From: Curvibacter sp.
GTDB lineage: Bacteria; Pseudomonadota; Gammaproteobacteria; Burkholderiales; Burkholderiaceae_C
Assembly (NCBI GenBank): GCA_004293725.1
Contig: REAW01000006.1
Span: forward strand, 246,167 to 310,166
Length of the DNA: 64,000 nucleotides
Direction: 5' to 3'
A model generated the notes under the pieces. The model had not been told where the DNA came from and ran no database searches. It saw only the letters and a list, made by a program, of their open reading frames with translations. This document shows, piece by piece, positions 1 through 9,711 of this stretch. Positions within the stretch are counted from its first letter, which is position 1, and every line of letters starts with the position of its first letter. The position numbers and the translations under genes are program-made.

Positions 1-90
1 GTTGCTTTTTTCTTTCATGAAAAATTCTGGGAGCGGTCGGCCCAGCGCAAGGTTGGTTCAGTAGCCCTGCCACTAGGAGCTCTCGCATGA
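1..90 (+). CDS. DUF2061-like membrane protein, C-terminal fragment (partial)
   Basis: The frame that is open from the first base ends with a TGA overlapping the ATG of the next gene (ATGA). The 29 visible residues contain a VAFFFHEKFWER segment, which resembles the YYFHERxWxRI ending typical of DUF2061 small membrane proteins. Only this tail is inside the window, so family and length are inferred from one short motif. The ATGA overlap suggests translational coupling to the oxidoreductase that follows. Confidence 0.45.
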   Translation, partial: VAFFFHEKFWERSAQRKVGSVALPLGALA

Positions 91-1274
91 ACCAAGCGCC
101 TATTATTGTGATCGGTGCTGGCATTGCCGGCTGGACCACCGTGCGTGAATTCCGCAAGCTCGACGCACACGCCCCGGTCGTGCTGGTTACCGCCGACAGC
201 GGCGACTTCTACGCCAAACCCACCCTTTCCAATGCTTACGCCCAGAAACGTGCGCCATACCAGTTGGTGACCACGCCAGCCGCAAAAATGGCGGAGACTT
301 TGCAAGTTACGCTGCTCCCGCATGCGCGGGTGGAGAGCTTTGATACGGCAGCGCACAGTATTGTGGTGCGACAAGACGACGCACTCCAAACGCTGACCTA
401 CCGCCAACTTGTTCTGGCAACAGGCGCACACCCGATCCGCGTTCCGCTGCTCGGCAACGCAGCCGATCAGGTGCGTTCCGTCAATTCGCTGGATGACTTT
501 GCTGCATTTCACGCGGCGCTCGGCGTGGACGCAACGATTGCGGCAAGTGGCGCTAGCAAAACGGTCTTGATCATGGGTGCTGGCCTGATTGGCTGCGAGT
601 TTGCCAACGACTTGGTCCAGGCGGGTGTGCGGGTGCATGTGGCCGACCCCGCCCCACGCCCTCTGGCGGCCCTACTGCCTGCAGATGCCGGAGAGCAATT
701 GCAGACTGCGTTGTCTGAATTGGGCGTGCAATGGCATTTCGGCACCTCGGTGACCGCGTTAGACAGTAGCCCTAGCGGCGGTTTGCTGGCCACGTTGGCC
801 GACGGCAGCACAGTGGTCGCGGATTTGGTGTTGAGCGCGATTGGCCTGCGCGCCTATACGGCGCTGGCTCTGTCCGCCGGGCTGGCGTGCGAGCGGGGTG
901 TTGTGGTGAACACACATCTACAAACGTCCACCCCGGACGTGTTTGCCCTCGGAGACTGCGCCCAGTACGACAGTGCGGGACAACGTACTTTGCCCTACGT
1001 GATGCCGGTCATGACAGCGGCACGGGCGCTTGCAGCCAGTCTGGCGGGCACGCCGACCGAAGTTGTTTTTCCGTTGATGCCAGTCAGTATCAAGACGCCC
1101 GCATTACCGCTATTGGTGGCTGCAGTACATCCGGCTACGCAAGGCCAGTGGGAGCCGGAAGGAAGCGAAGGCGCTTGGCGCTTTATGGATCTTTCGAGCA
1201 TGCAGCGCGGGTTCGTGCTGGCTGGAAAAAGCACCGCCCGCAGAATGGAAATGACCAAGCTAACCCACGCCTGA
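87..1274 (+). CDS. FAD-dependent NAD(P)H oxidoreductase, rubredoxin reductase type
   Basis: A 395-residue pyridine nucleotide-disulfide oxidoreductase of the rubredoxin/ferredoxin reductase type. The N-terminal Rossmann motif VIGAGIAGW (residues about 8-16) binds FAD, a second GAGLIGCEFA motif (about 158-167) binds NAD(P)H, and TPDVFALGDCA (about 286-296) is the second FAD contact. No redox-active CxxxxC pair is seen near the N-terminus, which argues against a lipoamide-type enzyme. The likely role is electron transfer from NADH to a rubredoxin that is not in view. TAGGAG lies 8 bases before the ATG and supports this start. Confidence 0.8.
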   Translation: MNQAPIIVIGAGIAGWTTVREFRKLDAHAPVVLVTADSGDFYAKPTLSNAYAQKRAPYQLVTTPAAKMAETLQVTLLPHARVESFDTAAHSIVVRQDDALQTLTYRQLVLATGAHPIRVPLLGNAADQVRSVNSLDDFAAFHAALGVDATIAASGASKTVLIMGAGLIGCEFANDLVQAGVRVHVADPAPRPLAALLPADAGEQLQTALSELGVQWHFGTSVTALDSSPSGGLLATLADGSTVVADLVLSAIGLRAYTALALSAGLACERGVVVNTHLQTSTPDVFALGDCAQYDSAGQRTLPYVMPVMTAARALAASLAGTPTEVVFPLMPVSIKTPALPLLVAAVHPATQGQWEPEGSEGAWRFMDLSSMQRGFVLAGKSTARRMEMTKLTHA

Positions 1275-1419
1275 TTCTGGTCATAACTCCATACACCATT
1301 CGCATAACCTTGCCCCCCACATCAGCAGGGAGTTAGTGAGCGAGGTCTACAATGCAAACCCCAATATCGCGCTGTGGGACACGCGCCTGTGCTAGGGCCC
1401 CAGCTGCAGAGGAAGCCGA

Positions 1420-3780
1420 ATGTCAGAACCCACAACGCCGCTTGCGCCACGCCCCCCTGTTTCCAACTCTGCTGAGAAGAAAGCCCAGCTGCGGCAAGCA
1501 GCACTGGAGTACCACGAGTTTCCCACTCCAGGCAAAGTGGCTATTTGTGCTACCAAGCAACTGATCAACCAACATGATTTGGCGCTCGCTTACTCCCCCG
1601 GCGTGGCAGCTCCCTGTGAAGAGATTGTCAAAGATCCCAACAACGCTTTCAAGTACACCAGCCGTGGTAACTTGGTCGCAGTCATTACCAACGGCACCGC
1701 TGTGCTCGGCTTGGGCGATATTGGTCCGCTGGCCTCCAAGCCGGTGATGGAAGGCAAGGGGGTGCTGTTCAAGAAGTTCGCCGGCATTGATGTGTTTGAC
1801 ATTGAAATCGACGAAAAGAACGACCTCGACAAGCTGGTGGACATCATCGCCTCGTTGGAGCCCACCTTTGGCGGCATCAACCTTGAAGATATCAAGGCCC
1901 CGGATTGCTTCTATGTGGAGCGCAAATTGCGCGAACGCATGAAGATTCCGGTCTTCCATGACGACCAGCATGGCACAGCCATCTGCGTCGGCGCTGCCAT
2001 CTTGAATGGGCTGAAAGTTGCAAACAAAGACCCGAAGAAGGTCAAACTCGTGACATCAGGCGCCGGCGCTGCCGCACTTGCCTGCCTGGGCTTGCTGGTT
2101 AAGCTGGGAATTCCCCGCGAGAACATTTTTGTGACTGACCTTGCCGGTGTTGTCTATGAAGGCCGCACCGAGCTGATGGACGAAGACAAGATTCAGTTCG
2201 CCCAAAAGACCGATGCCCGCACGTTGCGTGAAGTGATGGTTGGCGCAGACATCTTCCTTGGCCTCTCCGCAGGTGGCGTTCTCAAAGGTGACATGGTGAT
2301 GTCCATGGCCGATCGGCCCTTGATCTTTGCACTGGCCAACCCAACGCCGGAGATACTGCCAGAAGAAGTAAAGGCAGTCCGAGACGACGCCATCATGGCA
2401 ACAGGTCGGACTGACTATCCGAACCAGGTCAACAACGTCCTGTGCTTCCCTTACATCTTCCGTGGTGCACTCGACGCAGGGGCGTCCACCATTACCCTGG
2501 AGATGGAGATTGCCGCCGTCCATGCGATTGCTGAGCTGGCACAGGCAGAGCAGAGCGAAGTGGTGGCAGCGGCCTACGCGGGGGAACAACTGGCCTTTGG
2601 CCCGGAGTACTTGATTCCCAAACCGTTTGACCCGCGTCTGATGATGAAAATTGCACCCGCGGTTGCGCAAGCTGCAGCGGATAGTGGCGTAGCCCTTCGC
2701 CCCATCACCGACATGGATGCCTACCGCGAGCGCCTGCAAAGCTTTGTCTACGCGTCCGGCACGATGATGAAACCCATCTTCAACGCCGCCAAAAAAGCTC
2801 TCCGCAAGCGTGTCGCGTATGCCGAGGGAGAGGACGAGCGCGTGCTGCGGGCCGCACAAATCGTGGTTGATGAACGCTTGGCATTGCCTACGCTCATCGG
2901 CCGGCCCGCGGTCATCGCGGAGCGCGTGGAAAAGTTTGGCCTGCGCCTCAAAGAGGGCGTGGACTACAACGTAGTCAACGTCGAGCAAGACCATCGCTAC
3001 CGTGATTTCTGGCAAACGTACCATCAAATGACGGAGCGCAAAGGCGTAACTGTGCAGATTGCAAAAATTGAAATGCGACGCCGTCTGACGCTAATTGGTG
3101 CCATGCTGCTGCACAAAGGTGATGTGGATGGTCTGATCTGTGGCACATGGGGCACTACCGCTACCCATCTGCATTACATTGACCAGGTGATCGGCAAGCG
3201 GCACGGCGGTAGCCCGAGCACTCCGCAGGACGTGCGAATCTACGCCTGCATGAACGGCTTGATGCTGCCGGGCCGCCAAGTGTTCCTGGTAGACACCCAC
3301 GTGAACTACGACCCGACCGCCGAAGAACTATCCGAAATCACTGTGATGGCGGCGGAAGAAATGATGCGTTTTGGCTTCAAGCCCAAGGCAGCCTTGCTTA
3401 GTCACTCCAACTTCGGTAGCAGCAACGAGCCCAGTGCTGTCAAAATGCGGCGCACTTTGCAACTATTGAGGGAACAGGCACCTTGGCTGGAAGTGGACGG
3501 AGAAATGCACGGGGACGTGGCGCTGGATGGCGCAGCCCGCAAAGCGCTGATGCCGAACTGTACCTTACATGGCGACGCCAATCTGCTGGTTTTGCCCAAC
3601 ATTGATGCAGCCAATATTGCCTACAACCTGTTAAAAACCGCAGCGGGCGGCAATATTGCGATTGGCCCGGTGCTGCTCGGCGCGGCCAAACCCGTGCATG
3701 TGCTGACTGCCAGCACTACCGTGAGAAGAATTGTAAATATGACGGCACTCACTGTGGCCGATGCCAATGCCACCCGTTGA
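1420..3780 (+). CDS. maeB: NADP-dependent malic enzyme, MaeB type (malic enzyme-phosphotransacetylase fusion)
   Basis: 786 residues, the usual length for the two-domain MaeB. Residues about 20-430 form the malic enzyme part, with [11 protein letters not shown] near residue 60, the DDQHGTA segment and a Rossmann SGAGAAA motif. Residues about 450-780 are a phosphotransacetylase-like domain ([26 protein letters not shown]), usually regulatory rather than catalytic in this family. It oxidatively decarboxylates malate to pyruvate and makes NADPH. An AGAGGA element precedes the ATG. It is monocistronic, followed by a strong terminator. Confidence 0.95.
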   Translation: MSEPTTPLAPRPPVSNSAEKKAQLRQAALEYHEFPTPGKVAICATKQLINQHDLALAYSPGVAAPCEEIVKDPNNAFKYTSRGNLVAVITNGTAVLGLGDIGPLASKPVMEGKGVLFKKFAGIDVFDIEIDEKNDLDKLVDIIASLEPTFGGINLEDIKAPDCFYVERKLRERMKIPVFHDDQHGTAICVGAAILNGLKVANKDPKKVKLVTSGAGAAALACLGLLVKLGIPRENIFVTDLAGVVYEGRTELMDEDKIQFAQKTDARTLREVMVGADIFLGLSAGGVLKGDMVMSMADRPLIFALANPTPEILPEEVKAVRDDAIMATGRTDYPNQVNNVLCFPYIFRGALDAGASTITLEMEIAAVHAIAELAQAEQSEVVAAAYAGEQLAFGPEYLIPKPFDPRLMMKIAPAVAQAAADSGVALRPITDMDAYRERLQSFVYASGTMMKPIFNAAKKALRKRVAYAEGEDERVLRAAQIVVDERLALPTLIGRPAVIAERVEKFGLRLKEGVDYNVVNVEQDHRYRDFWQTYHQMTERKGVTVQIAKIEMRRRLTLIGAMLLHKGDVDGLICGTWGTTATHLHYIDQVIGKRHGGSPSTPQDVRIYACMNGLMLPGRQVFLVDTHVNYDPTAEELSEITVMAAEEMMRFGFKPKAALLSHSNFGSSNEPSAVKMRRTLQLLREQAPWLEVDGEMHGDVALDGAARKALMPNCTLHGDANLLVLPNIDAANIAYNLLKTAAGGNIAIGPVLLGAAKPVHVLTASTTVRRIVNMTALTVADANATR

Positions 3781-3829
3781 CGTCTTCCGTTTCAGTTAGT
3801 ACTCACTCAGATTGCTAAAAAACCCCTAG

Positions 3830-3866
3830 GGCCTTGCTTATTTCTTGAGCAAGGCCTTGCGTTTTT
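3830..3866 (+). terminator. Rho-independent terminator after maeB
   Basis: GGCCTTGCT (3830-3838) pairs perfectly with AGCAAGGCC (3848-3856) across a 9-base loop, followed by TTGCGTTTTT. It lies about 50 bases after the maeB stop and separates maeB from the RNase gene. Confidence 0.85.
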
Positions 3867-3935
3867 GTGCTGAATACGCGACACTACACACTTGCTTTTT
3901 CGGGTTTACCCGCAGTAGATACACAAGGATTCAGG

Positions 3936-4325
3936 GTGCGCAAGGGTGTTCTCAAGTTGGTACTTACTGGCTTGCTTTTGGCCACGACACTCGTTGTTGG
4001 CTCTCTCTCTGCCAAAGATACGCGGCCATTGCCGCCAGGTACCGAAGTTGCTCTGGGTAGTCTGCCAGTCCAAGCCCAAACCACGTATGCACTGGTTCGG
4101 CAAGGTGGGCCCTTCCCATACGCGAAAGATGGCACCATCTTCGGCAACCGTGAGCGATTGCTGCCCCTGAACACCCGTGGATATTACCGCGAGTACACCG
4201 TAAAAACCCCTGGGGTCCAAACCCGCGGAGCACGCCGATTGGTGTGTGGTGGGTCGGCTTCAATGCCTGATGCTTGTTACTACACGGCCGATCACTATGC
4301 GAGCTTTCGCAAGATCGTGCCCTGA
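3936..4325 (+). CDS. Secreted guanyl-specific ribonuclease (N1/T1/Sa family)
   Basis: 129 residues with an N-terminal hydrophobic signal (VLTGLLLATTLVVGSLSA) and a single microbial RNase domain. Catalytic residues expected from RNase Sa can be matched: Glu in YREYTV, Arg in GARRLV and His in TADHYASFRKI. The product should be exported and cleave RNA 3' of G. GTG 3936 is chosen over the ATG at 3867 because AAGGAT sits just upstream and the signal peptide starts immediately; the 23 residues before it look unrelated. A cognate barstar gene follows after 33 bases, as in barnase-barstar pairs. It could serve nutrient scavenging or competition. Confidence 0.85.
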   Translation: MRKGVLKLVLTGLLLATTLVVGSLSAKDTRPLPPGTEVALGSLPVQAQTTYALVRQGGPFPYAKDGTIFGNRERLLPLNTRGYYREYTVKTPGVQTRGARRLVCGGSASMPDACYYTADHYASFRKIVP

Positions 4326-4358
4326 ATTGAATTTTTACTTTGAGAAAGAGAATCGGGG

Positions 4359-4760
4359 ATGGATATGCCACTTCGAACTGTCAGAACGAATATCGTTCAA
4401 TCAATCCGTGCCTTTCGGGTATCGGATCTGCAGGAGGCTGCACAGGGTTTGGGACACCACTTCCTTTACGCCAATCTGGCAAATGCGCAAACCAAGCAGG
4501 ATGTGCTGGACATGGTAGGCCAACAATTCATGCTGCCCACCACGGTTAGCAAGAACTTTGATGCGCTATACGACAGCATGACCGACCCAGTGCACAAGTC
4601 AGGCCCCCAGCCTGGCTTCATCGCCGTGTTGGAGCACATTCCGGCAAATGTGAAGTTCGACAAGGAAGCGCGAGAACAGTTGTTAGACATTTTTCGCGAT
4701 ACCGCAGATTACTGGGGAGACCGGAAGATACCGTTTCGATGCTTCTATTCTTTTCTGTAG
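4359..4760 (+). CDS. Barstar-family ribonuclease inhibitor
   Basis: 133 residues of the barstar (barnase inhibitor) family: a beta-alpha start (HHFLYANLANAQTKQDVLD), the FMLPTTVSKNFDALYDSMTD helix region that in barstar blocks the RNase active site, and the characteristic end ADYWGDRKIPFRCFYSFL. It is cytoplasmic with no signal peptide and is expected to neutralise the upstream RNase before export. The pair forms a two-gene unit. Start at 4359 or 4365; both give the same fold. Confidence 0.88.
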   Translation: MDMPLRTVRTNIVQSIRAFRVSDLQEAAQGLGHHFLYANLANAQTKQDVLDMVGQQFMLPTTVSKNFDALYDSMTDPVHKSGPQPGFIAVLEHIPANVKFDKEAREQLLDIFRDTADYWGDRKIPFRCFYSFL

Positions 4761-4957
4761 CCCGTTCTGCACACACAAGCCAAGCAGAACGGGCGAACGA
4801 GGCAAGCAGCGAAGGTGCGGCCACCGAAGTGGTGGGCATGGAGCTGGGAACGGATATCGGAGAAAAAATGCCGACTGACAAGTTGTTGGACATCTCTCCA
4901 TTGGCGCTGCGCATGAGCAGCCCTTTCAATGCTGGGTACTGGCTGGCCGCAGCCTGA
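4739..4957 (+). CDS. Possible small protein overlapping the barstar end (unknown)
   Basis: An open frame of 72 codons begins inside the last codons of barstar and runs to TGA 4955-4957. From about 4800 on its codons are GC-rich at the third position like the neighbours (GCG GCC ACC GAA GTG GTG GGC ATG GAG CTG), which suggests real coding, perhaps from ATG 4838. The product is small, soluble and acidic in its first half, and matches no family I know. Against it, a perfect 10-bp inverted repeat (4761-4793) directly after the barstar stop could be a terminator-like hairpin instead. Confidence 0.35.
   Translation: MLLFFSVARSAHTSQAERANEASSEGAATEVVGMELGTDIGEKMPTDKLLDISPLALRMSSPFNAGYWLAAA
4761..4793. 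repeat. Perfect 10-bp inverted repeat after the barstar stop
   Basis: CCCGTTCTGC at 4761-4770 is repeated as its reverse complement GCAGAACGGG at 4784-4793, with a 13-base loop. It begins immediately after the barstar TAG. No T-run follows, so it is not a standard intrinsic terminator; it may stabilise the 3' end of the mRNA. Confidence 0.6.
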
Positions 4958-4993
4958 TAGACCCGGCCGAAAAGATCCTTTTTGCTCCCGATC

Positions 4994-5022
4994 AAAGCCT
5001 GTCTCAATGACAGGCTTTTTTT
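4994..5022 (+). terminator. Rho-independent terminator after the RNase-barstar unit
   Basis: AAAGCCTGTC (4994-5003), loop TCAAT, GACAGGCTTT (5009-5018), then TTTT. It is canonical and closes the plus-strand transcription unit before the convergent rsmA gene. Confidence 0.92.
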
Positions 5023-5089
5023 CTGTCGTTGTGATCCGGCACATGCACAGCGGGCCCAATGGGAAAGGACCAGGTGCGCACGTGCACTC

Positions 5090-5899
5090 TCACGCCACAA
5101 CACGTAGTTTCTGGGCCAGGGCAATGTAATCTTGCACGGGTACTTCTTGAGCCCGGCGCTGGAGATCGAAAGTCCCTGCAAAGCACTTTTCGTCTAGCCA
5201 TCGGCCTAGGGTATGGCGAAGCAGTTTGCGACGCTGGCTGAAGGCCACTTGAACCATTTCCGAGAACAAGCGCTGATCAATATCCGGCGGCTCCGCCAGG
5301 GGCACCATGCGCACCACAGCGCTATCCACACGCGGCGGTGGATCGAAGCTCTCCGGCGGCACGAACAGAACATCCTCCATGGCGTACCGCCACTGCAGCA
5401 TTACGCTCAGACGGCTGAAGTCGGAGGAATCTGCAGGCGCAACCATGCGGTCAATCACTTCCTTTTGTAGCATGAAGTGTTGGTCTTCAATACACCCCAC
5501 ATGGTCCAGCAAGTGAAACAATATGGGGGTAGAGATGTTGTATGGCAAATTGCCCACCACGCGCAACTTGGGTCGCACGACTGCGCCAGAGCTAGCTACA
5601 AGTTTTGTAGCTGCCGACGCAATATCAATGCTACTAAAGTCGACTTTGAGCACATCAGACTCAATCACTGTCAACTGCCCGTGGCTGCGCAGGCGTTTGG
5701 CCAGGTCACGGTCCAGTTCGATGACGGTAAGGTGGCCCAAGCGCTCCACGAGTGGCTGGGTCAGCGCCGCCAAACCTGGACCAATTTCCACCATGGGTTG
5801 GCCTGGCTGCGGATCGATGGCATGAACGATGGCATCAATGATCCCGGCATCGGACAGGAAATGCTGTCCAAAGCGTTTGCGCGCAATGTGCTTAGTCAT
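5090..5899 (-). CDS. rsmA: 16S rRNA dimethyladenosine transferase RsmA (KsgA)
   Basis: 269 residues. The N-terminus carries [10 protein letters not shown], the family hallmark, then [14 protein letters not shown] (SAM site) and VGNLPYNIS (catalytic NLPY). It dimethylates the two adjacent adenines of 16S helix 45. The ATG at 5899 is chosen because the conserved N-terminus starts there. It lies 5 bases after surA. Unusually, a dispersed inverted-repeat element (5594-5620) lies inside the frame and encodes part of the loop before [15 protein letters not shown]. pdxA, often found between surA and rsmA, is absent here. Confidence 0.95.
   Translation of the reverse strand: MTKHIARKRFGQHFLSDAGIIDAIVHAIDPQPGQPMVEIGPGLAALTQPLVERLGHLTVIELDRDLAKRLRSHGQLTVIESDVLKVDFSSIDIASAATKLVASSGAVVRPKLRVVGNLPYNISTPILFHLLDHVGCIEDQHFMLQKEVIDRMVAPADSSDFSRLSVMLQWRYAMEDVLFVPPESFDPPPRVDSAVVRMVPLAEPPDIDQRLFSEMVQVAFSQRRKLLRHTLGRWLDEKCFAGTFDLQRRAQEVPVQDYIALAQKLRVVA
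5594..5620 (-). repeat. Dispersed AGCTAY...RTAGCT repeat inside rsmA
   Basis: AGCTACAA, GTT, TTGTAGCT is a perfect 8-bp inverted repeat at 5594-5612, with a GCCGACGC tail that resembles the GCTTGCGC tail of the other copies. It keeps the rsmA frame open. See the finding on the repeat family. Confidence 0.6.
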
Positions 5900-5904
5900 A
5901 ACGG

Positions 5905-7212
5905 CTATTGGGGTGGTTCGCGCATTTCCACGAAGGCTCGGCCTCTTACGTCCTGGGCCCAATTCCGATATGCCTCTTCATAGCGACTGCGGCGCAGTTC
6001 GCTTCGAACCGATTCCCGCACCTCTTGCGGGCTTAATTCCACGCGGCGACGCTCCATGAGCTGAATCAGATGCACCCCAAAACGAGAAACCAAGGGTTGA
6101 CTGATTTCGTTTTCCTTGAGCGCGTTCATCACTTCTTCAAACTCCGGCACGAACATGCCGGGATTAGCCCAACCCAAGTCACCGCCCCGCTCGGCCGAAG
6201 TGTCTTGCGAAAGGCCTTTTGCGGCGGAGGCAAAGTCAACCTTACCACTGACGATGCGTTGACGCGCATCGGCCAGCTTGGCGATTGCTTGTGCTTGCGA
6301 TTGTTGAGGGCTGCTGCGCAGCAATATATGGCGTGCACGGCTTTGAACCACGGTGCGCACCAAGCGTGCGGGCGCGCGTTTTTCGATCACTTTGAGGATA
6401 TGAAAGCCTGCCCCGGAGCGCACAATCTCTGATACCTCACCGACGTTGAGAGTTTGGGTCGCCTCCACAAACAATTCCGGATAGCGATCGGCCCGACGCA
6501 CACCCATATGGCCCCCGTTGGCCCTATCAGCCGCCGAAACTTCTTTCACCAGGCGTTCAAAGTCTTCTCCCGCCCGGATCCGTGTCAGCACGCCCTTGGC
6601 CTGTACAAACAGTGCAGCAGCTTGCTCGGCAGTGGCCTTTTCAGGCACAGCAATAAGGATTTGGGCCAAGTTGATATCAAAGCTTAGCGGGTCAGCATTG
6701 CTGTCGAGCCGAGCCTGCATGGCACGCTCCACATCCACATCGGACACCCTGATGGTGGACTCCACAGATCGCTCATGCAAACGGTTCAGCGCCAGTTGGT
6801 CTCGCAGACCATCCCGGAAAGTTGCAACACTTACTCCATCCTTCGCCAAGCGCTGGTGCAGTCCAGCGACGTCTACCTGATTCTGCGTGGCCACTTCTCG
6901 CTCTGCTTGGTCGATCGCAGGGGTGTCAATGCGAATGCCGGACTCTCGGGCCAGTTGCAATTGGGCACGGTCGTTGATCATGCGCTCCAACACCAGACGC
7001 CGCAATTCAGCAGCCGGTGGCTTTGTCTGGCCTTGCTGTTCGATTTGTTGCGCCACGCGTTTGATTTCGCGTTCCAACTCTTGGTAGGTAATCGGCTCGG
7101 AATTCACCAGTGCCACGATGTAGTCCAACGACTGCGTGGTTTGCGCGTGCGCCGACGGCAGCGCCAAGCCGCACACACAGGCTAGGGCCGATGCCCACAA
7201 GCGTAATTTCAT
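5905..7212 (-). CDS. surA: Periplasmic chaperone and peptidyl-prolyl isomerase SurA
   Basis: 435 residues with a signal peptide ([21 protein letters not shown]), a SurA N-terminal chaperone domain (about 25-165), and two parvulin rotamase domains (about 175-280 and 290-390; AQILIAVP and ARHILLRSS starts, GGDLGW and FGVHLIQL ends). It escorts outer membrane proteins, including LptD, through the periplasm. An in-frame TTG at 7221 could add three residues, but ATG 7212 places the positive n-region of the signal at the start. It follows lptD by 5 bases in one transcription unit. Confidence 0.95.
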   Translation of the reverse strand: MKLRLWASALACVCGLALPSAHAQTTQSLDYIVALVNSEPITYQELEREIKRVAQQIEQQGQTKPPAAELRRLVLERMINDRAQLQLARESGIRIDTPAIDQAEREVATQNQVDVAGLHQRLAKDGVSVATFRDGLRDQLALNRLHERSVESTIRVSDVDVERAMQARLDSNADPLSFDINLAQILIAVPEKATAEQAAALFVQAKGVLTRIRAGEDFERLVKEVSAADRANGGHMGVRRADRYPELFVEATQTLNVGEVSEIVRSGAGFHILKVIEKRAPARLVRTVVQSRARHILLRSSPQQSQAQAIAKLADARQRIVSGKVDFASAAKGLSQDTSAERGGDLGWANPGMFVPEFEEVMNALKENEISQPLVSRFGVHLIQLMERRRVELSPQEVRESVRSELRRSRYEEAYRNWAQDVRGRAFVEMREPPQ

Positions 7213-7217
7213 GGTTC

Positions 7218-9608
7218 TCAATCGTAGTTACTGAAGCGGCTGTTAGAGCCGCCGGAGTCCCGCAAGTTCTGGTAGCGCGAGATGTTGGATTTCAAAGTTT
7301 GCAACGGGCTTGGCCCCAAACGGGTAAAGCCGACAAACTCCAGCTCAAACTTGATACTCTGGGTGGCCGACGAAGCACTGGTCTGCACCCGCCCCACCAC
7401 CACCCGAGCCAACCAGCAGCCCGCATCGTACTCGACGCCTAAAAGGGTGTCGACCAATCGGTTTTCGTTCATGCTGTAGTTCAAGCGTCCCACTGCGTAG
7501 TAACGGTCTTCCCCTTGGCCGCGACCCGGACCCAAGTCCTGCCCGCGATCGCCCCACAGGTCGTTGAGCGGCCACTGCCAGCTTGCCTCCACTTGCTCGC
7601 TCGCATCGCGTTGGAAGCGGTACGCAGCATTCAACACGCGGTAGCTGCTGGGGCTGTAACGCGCGCCAATGGTGGAGCGTACCGACTGATCGGTACGCGC
7701 GTTGTACTGCACCGTGGAGTCCAGCGCCCAGCGCTCATTGATGTTGACGCCAGCGCCCAACAGCACATCGCTGAAACCAGAGCGCGCAGGCGTATTTGTG
7801 GGGACGAGGGTAACCAGTTGATCTTCAAAACGGAAGCGTTGTGCAATACCGAAACGGGCCAATTGCGCCCCGGTATCGGCATCCAGAAAGCGCGTTGTTG
7901 CACCTAACGTTAACAAGTTGTTGTCCGATATCTTGTCATGGCCCCCATAGGCGTTCTCGGTAAAAATCGTCGCAAAGTTGAAATCATTCGCGCCAGTATC
8001 GTAGTTGGGCAACACGCTCTGGTTGCGATATGGCGTGCGCACGTAAAAGGCGCGTGGTTCAAGAGTCTGCACCATGCTGCGCCCCCAAAGGTTGGTGTCG
8101 CGCTCAAACACCAAGCCAGCGTCCAGGCTAAAGGTCGGCACCGTACTGTCAGCCGAACGAGTTCCATCTGCCAGCATGGCGTCAAACTGGTAGGCGGTCG
8201 TATGCAGCTGCAATTTGGGCGTGATGTACCCGGCAGGCACGACAAAGGGCCTGCTCACTTGGGCCAGCCCATACATCCGCTGTGCATTCGGCTGGCGGGT
8301 GAGCAACCTGTCGGACTCGAATTGCGTCAAGTCGCCCTGCACGGACCAATCAAAACCGCGGTCATTGAGCTGGCTGTACGCCACATTCACTTGACGAAGG
8401 CCATAGGGGGGCACGATCACTGATGTACTTGCCTGCAAGGTCTGCCAGGTGAGAGATCGCGCAGTAACGGCCAATCCGCCTTGCCCCCACCTTGCCTGCA
8501 TATCGCTGGCCAAGGTACGCGATTTGAGCGCACCGTTGGCGCTGAAATCGCTCCAATAGAAGTCATCACTGACGCGGTTCAAATTCAGGCTGTATGACAC
8601 ACTGCCGGCACCCGTAAGCAAACTCCCCGTTTGGTTGAGCGAAGCTCCCCATCGATCCGTACTGCGCAGCTTGTCACTGGGCATGTAGTTGGCGCGAAGT
8701 ACGCCTGAATAGGTAGGCTCCAAATAGCGAAATTCGCCGCCCAGATCCACTCCACGCGCAGTCATGAGCGTGGGAGTGATGGTTGCATCGCGGTTGGGAG
8801 CGATATTCCAGTAGTAAGGCACGCTGAGTTCGGGACCGTTCACGGTATCCAAACCAATGCTCGGTGGGAGTACACCCGACTTGCGTTTGTCGCTCAAAGG
8901 GAAACTGATTGCGGGTACCGGCAGAATGGGCACATCTTTGAAGCTCAGGTAGCCACCATGGGCTACGCCTACATCCTCACCGGTGTCGAACTCTATGTTT
9001 GCGGCCTTGAGCACCCAGTCGGGCATCCAGCCAGGGCCTGGCTTGCGCCGACAGGTGGTGTAGGTGGCGTTGTACACCACGGTGTTGTTAGCGTCCACAA
9101 AGTCAGCGCGGCTAGCCTCACCGTGGGCGTCGCCCTGCAAAAACTGGTATCGTGGCTCCAGAAAAAAGCCTTCGAACCGCTCCACCTGTAGCTCCAGCAG
9201 CGGGCCTTCAAACACATTACCGCCCCGGTTGATGCGCACATTGCCACTGGCCTTGGCCTGGTCGTTGGCTGCGTTGTATTCCAGCCGGTCGGCCTTGATG
9301 ACAGTACCGGGTTTGCGCATTTCTGCCTGGCCTTCCACGACAGTCTCTAAATCTGGTCGACCAGATATCCGCTCACCCATCAGGAAAGTCGGTGCGTCGC
9401 TGCGTTGTGCAGGCGACAGCGAATCGACAAGCGCAGGGCTGGCTTTCAACCGGGCTGGCTCTGCTCTGGTACCGTCCATATCAGACGAATCCTGCTGGGC
9501 TTGGGCCGCCATCTGGGCGCACGCAATACCAACCAGTGCAACGAGGCGGGTCAGCGGTGGCAGACAGGGGCGCGGCCTGCGAAACAGGGCGCGAGAGGAA
9601 AAACGCAT
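7218..9608 (-). CDS. lptD: LPS-assembly protein LptD
   Basis: 796 residues from ATG 9608: signal peptide ending near MAAQAQQ, an OstA-like N-terminal jellyroll (about 90-230; KADRLEYNAANDQAKASGNV) and a long beta-barrel rich in alternating aromatic strands. Cysteines near TCRRKPGPGW and YDAGCWLA could form disulfides. With LptE it inserts LPS into the outer leaflet. An in-frame ATG at 9713 would overlap the divergent amgK start codon itself and leave no promoter, so 9608 is preferred. First gene of lptD-surA-rsmA. Confidence 0.93.
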   Translation of the reverse strand: MRFSSRALFRRPRPCLPPLTRLVALVGIACAQMAAQAQQDSSDMDGTRAEPARLKASPALVDSLSPAQRSDAPTFLMGERISGRPDLETVVEGQAEMRKPGTVIKADRLEYNAANDQAKASGNVRINRGGNVFEGPLLELQVERFEGFFLEPRYQFLQGDAHGEASRADFVDANNTVVYNATYTTCRRKPGPGWMPDWVLKAANIEFDTGEDVGVAHGGYLSFKDVPILPVPAISFPLSDKRKSGVLPPSIGLDTVNGPELSVPYYWNIAPNRDATITPTLMTARGVDLGGEFRYLEPTYSGVLRANYMPSDKLRSTDRWGASLNQTGSLLTGAGSVSYSLNLNRVSDDFYWSDFSANGALKSRTLASDMQARWGQGGLAVTARSLTWQTLQASTSVIVPPYGLRQVNVAYSQLNDRGFDWSVQGDLTQFESDRLLTRQPNAQRMYGLAQVSRPFVVPAGYITPKLQLHTTAYQFDAMLADGTRSADSTVPTFSLDAGLVFERDTNLWGRSMVQTLEPRAFYVRTPYRNQSVLPNYDTGANDFNFATIFTENAYGGHDKISDNNLLTLGATTRFLDADTGAQLARFGIAQRFRFEDQLVTLVPTNTPARSGFSDVLLGAGVNINERWALDSTVQYNARTDQSVRSTIGARYSPSSYRVLNAAYRFQRDASEQVEASWQWPLNDLWGDRGQDLGPGRGQGEDRYYAVGRLNYSMNENRLVDTLLGVEYDAGCWLARVVVGRVQTSASSATQSIKFELEFVGFTRLGPSPLQTLKSNISRYQNLRDSGGSNSRFSNYD

Positions 9609-9711
9609 GGGGCGAAGCGCAGGTTCAGTCAGCAAATCGGTTCGAAGAAGGAGCCCATCAGTGGCAAGCGCCGAGTGGCGCCACCAAGGGCCTTTGTAGA
9701 ATGGATTATCC

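Noticed and set aside
1348-1353. TACAAT as a maeB promoter -10
   Set aside because: No -35 at suitable spacing was found, so it was not listed as a promoter.
2056-3027. A 323-codon minus-strand frame opposite maeB
   Set aside because: Shadow of maeB; His/Cys-rich and without motif.
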